From assembly GCA_963513935.1 (NCBI GenBank), contig OY740770.1, forward strand, positions 89,127,413-89,191,412: a stretch of 64,000 bases of DNA. The letters run 5' to 3'. Positions 42,763 to 64,000 of this stretch are shown here, one piece after another; within the stretch, counting starts at the first letter, position 1, and every line of letters begins with the position of its first letter. The notes below the pieces were generated by a model, which did no database searches, was not told the origin of the DNA, and saw nothing but the letters and a program-made list of their open reading frames with translations. The DNA comes from Aphrophora alni (Eukaryota; Arthropoda; Insecta; Hemiptera; Aphrophoridae). Both the position numbers and the translations under genes were made by a program.

Positions 42763-44264
42763 CTGAAACAAAAGCATCGTTAAAAGTGTTAACTATTTTA
42801 TCCAATATTCATTAAAATTTGTGGTGGCATATTATAGGAGTAAATATATCTTCCGAATTATAAAATATGATAGATATTATTTACAAACAATTTAAAAAAA
42901 TGTACTACCAGTCCCCATACTACTGTAGAAAACATATGGATGACAGACTTCTTTCATTTCATAATGTGTATTGCTACTCAAATTTACCATTCATATTCTT
43001 GTATCACTTCGTGCCTCCATCATTACTGTAATCATAAGTGAATAAGATGAATCATAAGTTATTCTCTACTTCACAGTAATAGAAAAACCTTGAGGAAACT
43101 TCATTATATAAATTATAAAGTACTAACAATTACTAATTATATAATATTATAGTAAGTAATTACTATTTTAAGTTTCGCGCAGGAGGATTTTTGTGTATTT
43201 ACCAACCGAGAATGATAACATAGTTATGTAACATTAGCGACGTAGTTTATCGTACTGTGCAATTAAAATGTTTAACGGGACAAATATTGTTTTTTACAGA
43301 TAAGTCCCTCTGTTTTGAAGTTTTGGGAATCATGACTGTATGTCTGACGTCTGTTGTAGGTCGCATTTCTACTCAACTACGGATCACATATTAGTCCAGT
43401 TTGGTATATACTTATGTCTAGTCATGTTTTATTGATTTGTCTTATAACACAAAATTTGGGAGAACGAGTATATAAAAACACAAAATTACTAATTTATAAA
43501 TATCAGTTTTTACTTTTTTGATAATTTATTTGTGAAATATGAAAATTTATTACCAAAATCAAATTTGCCAAGATTCATGTTAAGAAAAATAATCTGTTCA
43601 GGAAGTTAATATAATTTCATATACTGAACGGTGATCAGGGTTAATATATCCCCAATGTACTTGCAATACCTAAATTTAAATTTATGAGCTGTTTGCAAAA
43701 TTATAGTTTATATTATAACTACTAGCAAATGTGAACATTTCAGTAAAACTTTCTGGAAATAGGAAGTATTGGTTTCAGTTAATCGAACTAGTCAATAGTT
43801 TACTTTCTGTTTATGATCGATAAAATCTCTATAATTTACAGTTTTTAGGAGGTGAGTATACTAGCTTTTTTCCTTGTCCTTACACTTAATGAGAACATTA
43901 AACTTTTTGATTTTGGTTTTACAGCAGCACCTTTCAAAAGTTTTGGTATTTATAAATAAGCACAACGCAAACAAGCAATAAATCATCGAGATAGAGCTAA
44001 AATGTAACATATATATAATTCAACTATTTCTCTATACATTAACCACATTGAGGAGGTGCAACTAAAAGTTACACTTTTTGGGGGGTTTTGTAACAGGGAT
44101 TGCTCGAGGAACATTTAAGTACCCTGGGTTTTATCCTCGATAAATCTAAATGCATACTTTCTTGTTGATAAATATGAACAGTGTTAGGAATTAGGATAGT
44201 TTTAGTTACAAACAGAGTGTTAGTTCTTTTTAAGAAGTCAAAAAGAAAATAATTATTGTGACAG

Positions 44265-44429
44265 ATCTGGAAAACTGACAAAATTGTTCACCTTGCAATT
44301 AACGCAGACTTCATTGATGGTACAATGATATATAAACTCATTGGGGAGAGGAAATTTGATCAGTGGGCCAAGATAAATCAAAGGAAGGTGCTGCAAGTAT
44401 TCTTGAATAGAGCCAGATGGACTTGGCGA
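44265..44429 (+). other. Orphan exon candidate, 55 codons
   Basis: TTGTGACAG| acceptor and GGCGA|gtaaga donor bound exactly 55 codons, phase 0 at both ends. The reading begins IWKTDKIVHLAINADFIDG and later has YKLIGERKFDQWAKI and LNRARWTWR. Codon use looks protein-like and GC content exceeds the flanks. I do not recognise the family; a transposon origin is possible. The minus strand is also open across the region (44253-44483), so strand is not certain. Confidence 0.3.
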
Positions 44430-45550
44430 GTAAGAACTTCCTAGGAATATTGAGACTTCGAACGAACATCCACAAGAATGCAAGCAGGGTGAGCAAACTT
44501 TATGTATTAAGAAACTTGTAATTTTTTCAGAGTTTTATGTCTAAACTAAAATTAAATTAGTCCAGACACTTTTACTTGGGCTCTGGGGGGAATAAATGAG
44601 TATTATTGTTTTTGTTAATTTTTAGACAAAAAAAAAAAAAATCAACAATGATAAATAGCTCTATTGAAATAATTTGTGTATTTTACGAATGGGTAAAAAT
44701 AAAAATAATAGTAATTAAAATTGATTTTTTTGGACTGTTTCTTACTTGATCGATATTTCTTTTACTTAATTCTTAGAGAGTGACGAGATATTGTTTAATG
44801 TGACCGAAAGTGGTAAAACACAAACAAGAATTTGACACTTTATATTCTGAAAAGAAATTTAGACAATCGGAGATATCCGTTAAATCACACAAAAATTCCT
44901 TTATTGGAAGAGATTCTCTCTATATTCAGGATATTGAGTTAGGTTAATGCAAGAGTTTCAGATTACATCATCACGTTTTTTCTTGAAAATATACACCTTA
45001 TGACCTCTCGAAATTTGTTTGTAATATCCATTTGGTATATGGCCATTATTTTTTTAAATGGCTCCATTTTAAAATTATTTCACATAATTTTATAAGTTGT
45101 AGTCTACTTGTATTTACCACCTTGGTTTTAATGTTAACTCATTATCTAAAGACAATGCTTACAAATTGTACTTTCACGTAAATGTAAACAGAGTAGCAAA
45201 ATCCAATCGAAACGTTTCCGAACACGTGTTTTTTTTCAATCCTTCAACATTTTTGTAATTATTGATTCTCACCCCCCCCCCCCACCTCTCCTATTACTTA
45301 AAATAGAACGTGATACATAAAATTCATCTTTAAGGCCGTATTAATAGATGGTTGTCGTTCAAGATATCAATTACCCAATTTTTTTTTCCACCCCCATTGT
45401 GTCTTTTTCACCTCCTATACGCCCTGCCCCAAAAAATGATTATGGCTTTTTGAACCATTTTTTACCCCTTTATCCTTCTGCCCAAAAAAATCCTCCCACC
45501 TACCTGTAACAAACAATTATCTAACCTAAAGTAGACTAAAACGTTAGATT

Positions 45551-46170
45551 AAATGTTTGTTAAAAATACTCAAATATAATAGTTGTATATCCAAATACTC
45601 AATTTCAAAGTACACATCTTGTCAGGATATTTCGGTATTATTAATATAGATCAAGTTACATTTATTTCGTTTACAATTTGGAGCAAAAATAGTCCTCAGG
45701 ATTTTTTATAGTTCATTGGATTCATGAATGACCCTGCCTCAAACTTTTTAGTGTTTCCTAAATTCCTTACTTACAAATTTATTCACCCCATTTTTCTTCC
45801 TTTTAACGCCCTCCCCTCGAAACATTCACGCACGTAAAGTTTTGTTCAAACTTTTTATTGAAATGTTGCTTAAAACTACTCACATGGAATCGTTGTAGAT
45901 CCAGCTAGGAAGTGTCAAACTGTGCATCCACTTAGGATATCTTTGGATTACCAATTTAGATCCAGGTAAATCGATTTATATTCAATTTTGTTTCAAAAGA
46001 AGTAATAGAGATTACTTAGCTCAGGGAGGTTTAGTAAGATTAAATTTTTAACCTTTAGCAAATCACTCTGTAGATCCACTTCAATTGAATCCGATGAAAT
46101 TTTGAATCAAATGTTAGTTAACACTACTAAAATATAATACAGTACTTGTATTGGGTTTTGCAAAACTTAA
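45551..46170. repeat. Diverged tandem repeat, 3 units
   Basis: Similar unit starts at 45551 (AAATGTTTGTTAAAAATACT), 45861 (AAATGTTGCTTAAAACTACT) and 46109 (AAATGTTAGTTAACACTACT). Each is followed by comparable TAGATCCA/TATCCA and 'AGGATAT' text. Spacing is 310 and 248 bp. This is old, much diverged intergenic repeat DNA. Confidence 0.5.
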
Positions 46171-46708
46171 GTGTATGCAGTATTGGGGAGTTATATTTTT
46201 AGACAAAACCTTTTATGCTTTACAATGTAAATGTTTGTAGCAAAAGAGAATCAGTGTTTTTTATGCAATACAATTATTTTTGAAACATTTTTAGTTTAGG
46301 ATTGCAATTTAGATTGAGTCAAACGGTTACACAATATTCGTATTTGTAAAATATTATGTAGTTTTATATTATTGTCCCATCGATCCCAGAATTTGAAGGA
46401 AATATTATTTCATTAGAATATTTTGATAATAATTTTCGAATTTTGATTAAAAACCATATCTTATCCTTATTGAGATTCAGAACATAGAAATTATTATTAT
46501 TATTTTGTCAGTAAGTTTGATGAGTGTGGCAATATAACAAACCGTCTCTCGATTTGAAGTAAAATTGGATCCTGAAAAATAATGTCTTCTTCACAACCTG
46601 CTAACACTCTTTCTAACCCACCTTTGAAATTTGACTAATGATCCATTCGTTTTTTATTCTTATTAAAATAAATATAACCTTTAGAGTTTGGAACGCATAT
46701 TGATATTT

Positions 46709-46885
46709 TATATTTTACCATTTCCGTAACTAGTTTCATCATTTTTAATCTGTACTGTATGTAACTGACCCAGTCCTTTTAAACTATATCGGTGGCTGTA
46801 GTGTCCGATTTTTTTCATCGTTGAATTAACCATAAAATCTAACATTCCACCAAATATCTTGTCTGGAGGATTTTTGTCTTGTAAA
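46709..46885 (-). other. Coding-like segment, unknown family
   Basis: The minus strand reads DKNPPDKIFGGMLDFMVNS, then TMKKIGHYSHRYSLKGLGQL and a polar end to a TAA stop near 46709, after a TTTTACAAG| acceptor. Composition is protein-like. I find no known motif; it may be a last exon or a transposon relic. Confidence 0.25.
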
Positions 46886-47149
46886 ATAATAATAATAATA
46901 AATCGATGGTCTAAGTACATTTATCTTCAAAGATTAATTTACCAAAATTTAATTTGAAGAAAAAATTGTATCGAAATTTAACCAAATCTACATCAACAAT
47001 CCCGTGATAACCTAGCTAGATATACATATAAATATAAGTAAACAATATATTGCATTAATATCCTTTGTTTATTAATAAATGTACTAAAATAATAAAAATT
47101 TAATAAATGTGCGTTACGCTTAATAATTTAAAAAAATTAACTGACCTTT

Positions 47150-47240
47150 GAATGATCCTTATGCTGTTGCCGCAGTGAAGTGAAATGAACTCTTTGGAGT
47201 ATTTGATGAAACTCGATGTAGCCAAACCACCTTGAATTTA
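47150..47240 (-). other. Coding-like segment with splice donor
   Basis: Two minus-strand frames are open up to CAAAG|gtcagt: one reads GGLATSSFIKYSKEFISLHC, the other RWFGYIEFHQILQRVHFTSL. Neither joins in phase to the segment at 46709-46885. GC content is well above the flanks. Possibly a repeat-derived fragment. Confidence 0.2.
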
Positions 47241-48323
47241 TTCCGCTATGTTTCCCCTTTAATTTACATTTATTATCATCCCGGTAATCCACACGTGTAT
47301 TATGATTTGTTTATTCCTTCCTGTTGTCAAGGTTTTTGTGTTGTCAAGGTTTTCCTGTTTGCAATGACTTATTATCAGCATCAATATATCGAAGTATACA
47401 ACCTAATTGCAAAGATTTTTTATTTAAAAATTAAATATGTTCGTTTGTGATTGAAAAGCTTACGGCAATGAGAAATAATGACAACAGTGATTATCATAGT
47501 ATTGACTATCATTTACAGTCTTCAAGAAGTGTTTTTGATCACAACTGTATCATATTAATCGGTAAAATAAAAACACAACAAATTAAGCTGTTTATATCTT
47601 ATTTTTTTGTGTGGTATATGACATTTTTATTAAGGAAGTATTTGAATATACATTTTATTTAGGGAATAATACTGCAGCAGAATGAAATTTAAAATAGTAT
47701 GAAATAAGATAAAATGCAGAAAAAAAAGGAAACATACAATATTGAAACTTCAATTTCATTGATTTTTTTCGTTAAGAGAATGATAAAAATTATTTAAATC
47801 AAGTTACTAGTTAAAAGCGTGAATGTTACCATTATGTAATGAGGAAACCCAGCTGAGATGAAAATCACTGATTTATTTGGCAATCGAATTTTCTCTGTCA
47901 TATTCAATGTAATATAAAGGACGAATTACTACGTAATAAACAAGAAGTACATTGTATTAGACAACTTCACATCAAATACCAGGTAGCGGGGATGAAGGAT
48001 TTTTTTTATAACATTTTCCACACTTTTATCACCCCCATTTGACACTTTTTCATCCTCATTTGCTCTCTATCCCAGCATTATTCATTTACCACCTCGAAAT
48101 ATCTAAACATCACTACTTTTTCACAACTCACTACCAGTCTCAAACATATATCCCAAATTAACATGTACACCCGTTTCCCAAAATAGGTTTTAAACTCGTC
48201 CAGCCCTTCGAAGACGATTCCAAGGTAACTTCCAGGGTCACCTTTCATACACTTCCCACCACGCCTGCCCTTTTTTTCTATTAAACCAAATATTTTAATT
48301 ATGTATTTTTTATATTTTAAATA

Positions 48324-48326
<3 letters not shown>

Positions 48327-48366
<40 letters not shown>

Positions 48367-48381
48367 TTATATATATATATT
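48327..48381. repeat. Imperfect (TA)n tract
   Basis: TA run with a few G/T interruptions, about 55 bp, intergenic. Confidence 0.9.
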
Positions 48382-49719
48382 TAACAGTTAACCAATGCCA
48401 TGGCTACCTTATTCAGGCACGTTTTATACCGTTACTTTACATGCTTATACTGCTATACCACTTCTGACCTAAAGTTGCATCAGTTAAAGATTTAATCAGC
48501 ACCCCTATAATTTATTTCAATGTCGGAAAAACCTGTTTCAATTCTGGTATTTAAGTTTTTTTCTACAGATTCTCTCACGAGTCATATTCACGACTATATT
48601 ATTCTAAGGCCTTCATTACCATAATATAAATCAAAAGTAAACATTTGCTTGGTATATTATTTCTACTCTTATATCTTTTTATCTTATACCATTATTGAAA
48701 CTCTAATAATAGACATCTCTACTTGATAAACATTGGATAATTTGTTGCTGACACGTCATTTATTTTTCTTACCAGTTCTTCGATAAACTGAAATGATGTT
48801 ACATACTGAAAACGTTGTAAATTTCTATTGGTAATTAATAATCGTAACGTGTTATTTTGTATTGATACTTGAACTCAAAAAATTAGAGGAAATATTTTAA
48901 ACGAAACAATGAAAGTAATCACCAGACAACTTTAACACGTGTGAAATTTTCTTCGCTTCATGTATCAAACTAATTTATTTTACGTCATATATTTTTTTTC
49001 AAATATATTAAATAATTATTGTTCATCCACAGACATATTTATTACCGTTAGAAATGTGTGCCCTTAGGGATGGACTGCTACATAGTTATAAACAAAACCA
49101 ACAGCTGTAGGCACACAAATTTTCTTACATTATTGTGTAAGTATGGCCCAAGTGAAACATATTAAAATTATTATTATATTTAAGCCATATTTATTGGTTT
49201 TGTGATTTTTAGCTGTACTACAAATAATTATGATATCTTGAAACTTATTCAATCGAATTTATTCTTGGTTTATTTTTTGTTTATTTGCTTTTTTTATTCA
49301 AAATCTTCTCATTAATTACTATTTTCTCCTTGAATACGTCTATCCTCTGACAGTACATGGTTAGTGAACGTTCTGTTTATTTTCCTTAAATCTAGTTTTA
49401 AATCATCAATTTAAAGATAAACTTTACCATCTATAGTTGAATAATGTTGTATAAATTATTATAGTGTAAGAAAAAAGTCTATAGTTAAACATAATCTGTA
49501 CTGAATAGAACAAAATTACATCAGAAAGTAGTTCAGTTTTCAATTTTTCTCAACCAACAATAAGAGGTATTGCACTGATTTAACCTGTGAGTTAAGAAAC
49601 AAACTAAACCTATACTAAATTAATGTTAGTTATTTAGAAATATTAAAGTACAAATGTAATATTAAATAATAGAATATCCATAGTAACAGTCACCCCTGCA
49701 ATTACAGATTTTGTTTTTG

Positions 49720-62524
<12,805 letters not shown>

Positions 62525-64000
62525 CTAAAAGAAATATACAATATAATTACATAAATATTTAAATGTTATTATGTAAAGGTAGTGTTGTATAGTTTACGTT
62601 TTAGTAACAAGACTTTAAAAGATATCGTATGAGAGGCAATTGCATCAGAGTATGCGAAGTACTAATCGTCGGTAGCTTTAAATCTCCCTGTTTTATTATT
62701 ACCCAGTTTCACTATTTTATTGACAACGGTATTGCTATAGTCTTTTGAACTACATATCTATGTAAAGCTCTATGAATACTCTACGTATTCAACTACAAAT
62801 GTATACATACAAGGTGTCTCGGAACTCTCTGAAACCGTTTAGTAAAATTGTTCCTTATGTTTAAATCAGATAAAATTTCCATTATGCATTGGTCTAGAAA
62901 CGTTTCGTTACCAGTTTATCGGCCACATTGATTTGTTTACTTAAAAATGTCGATATTTGTAGATATTGAGTTAAAATTGGATATAGACAGCTGTAATGTA
63001 AACTTCTACCAGAGTAAAAACCACCAAAAAGTTATCTTGCGTATTTTTTAAGCCTGTTGTTTACAATTTTTAATTTTATTTAACTATAACACATTGAACT
63101 TACAAAAAAAAAATATTAAACGAAAACAAAAAGTGTACCTTTTAAATGGCAATGAATTGTTTTATTTTTGTATTTTTGATATACGTCAAGGGATAACTGA
63201 ATTATCGGCAAAAAACTAAATCTTTAATAACAAATCATTAATAGATTTCTAAAACATTCACAATGAGCCTATAACAAAAATATTTCAAACTATAATTACT
63301 TAATTAATAATATTCATTAATTATACAATAAAAAATGATTTTAAATGAAGAAATGGTTTTAACGTTTTAAACGTAGCTACTGATCAAAACATGTAGAGTC
63401 GAATTTCTCAAATTTCTCGATGTGTTTTACAAACAAATTTCAAGACTAAACATGCAAATTTTAAAGACAAAACCAAAAACACCTTGTTTAAGCCATTACG
63501 TAAGTAAGAAGTAAATTATTAATATTTCAAAATAACACTGCAACGGTAATTATACCGTAAATACTAGTAGCTAGGCGACTCTTTATTTAATTTAAATTAA
63601 TAATAAAATGGTACATTAAAAGTAATTAAAAATAATAAAGTTTGGTTCATATTTATTTTATTTTCTTCCTTATTTAACTACAGTTAAAAATATTGCTTAA
63701 GTTAATATTGCATGCAATTTCATTTATCTATAATTAATAACCGATGAAATGTTAAATTTTTTCTTCTTATTGAAGGTGTCTCAAGACTTTTTTCAAAATT
63801 ATCATAGTAGTAGTGGAGATGAAGAATTAACAGAAGTCATTGAGTTATTAAGTAAAAGAATTAAAACAATAAATCAAGATTATGTTGTTGTTTTTTTTTT
63901 CGGACAAAGATTTCAAGTTTAAATTTTGGTTTAGTGAGCAAGACCTAAATTTAACTTTTTAGGAATAATTTCAAATTATCTGTTCCACACTACTGCCAGA
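62525..64000. other. Right edge: gene B intron 4 region
   Basis: No counterpart of gene A exons 1-4 was found on the minus strand. The stretch near 62811-62935 (ACAAGGTGTCTCGGAACTC onward) looks like an interspersed-repeat fragment. A plus-strand exon candidate lies at 63776-63883. The rest is plain AT-rich sequence. Confidence 0.5.
63776..63883 (+). CDS. Plus-strand second-exon candidate (gene C)
   Basis: Acceptor TTTTTTCTTCTTATTGAAG| with a good pyrimidine tract, then 36 codons reading VSQDFFQNYHSSSGDEELTE, then VIELLSKRIKTINQDY. A weak donor (gttgtt) follows; otherwise the frame stops near 63920. It enters in phase 0, as required to follow 54467-54616. The spacing of helix-forming residues after the KKQIT segment resembles Gag-type N-terminal domains. 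No transcript evidence. Confidence 0.35.

Larger units (their letters stand above)
42763..49719. other. Intergenic region between P450 genes A and B
   Basis: About 7 kb separates the start of gene A from the stop of gene B. It should contain the gene A promoter and 5' UTR exon. It also holds a plus-strand exon-like segment (44265-44429), diverged tandem repeats (45551-46170), C-rich runs near 45272 and 45400, two minus-strand coding-like pieces (46709-46885 and 47150-47240) and an AT tract (48327-48381). No complete gene is readable. Confidence 0.6.

Overview
The window looks like nuclear DNA from an insect. It is AT-rich and contains long AT, CT/GA and GT microsatellites, decayed retroelements, and CYP4-clan cytochrome P450 genes split into many small exons by GT-AG introns of about 0.4 to 5.3 kb. 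The P450 style and the short TTAGG-like runs fit a hemipteran or related insect, but I cannot name a species.

The main content is a tandem pair of P450 genes, both on the minus strand. Gene A (15175-42752) can be read completely: 12 coding exons join without a frame break into a 552-residue protein. It has an N-terminal membrane anchor, a proline hinge, C-helix WxxxR, I-helix, ESMR, FDPDNF and a heme-binding Cys at residue 468. Gene B (49720-62524) enters from the right edge. The counterparts of exons 5-12 are present, each with exactly the same length and phase as in gene A, so the two are duplicates. Gene B has an altered I-helix (A-N-I-D-S-S in place of A/G-G-x-D-T-T). Both proteins share an unusual conserved tail of about 33 residues.

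Layout. 1-15.1 kb: gene-poor AT-rich DNA with one lone exon-like segment (5389-5488), diverged repeats and a possible MITE. 15.2-42.8 kb: gene A, whose introns hold a decayed BEL/Pao retrotransposon (about 16.9-18.8 kb), a 207-bp CT tract, a purine-rich LTR-like block (20.7-21.8 kb), a Penelope-like fragment inside a 170-bp inverted repeat (22.2-23.0 kb), and a second Penelope-like remnant next to a possible LINE endonuclease fragment (31.9-33.2 kb). 42.8-49.7 kb: intergenic DNA with exon-like orphans and diverged tandem repeats. 49.7-62.5 kb: gene B, with a 266-bp CT tract in intron 11 and a Kolobok/Mutator-type DNA transposon with TTAA flanks in intron 6. On the plus strand, two phase-compatible exon candidates (54467-54616 and 63776-63883) suggest a gene interleaved with and antisense to gene B.

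Functionally, the P450s would be ER-anchored monooxygenases. Their substrates cannot be told from sequence. Exon joins were made by eye from splice signals, phase and comparison of A with B; no transcript data were used.
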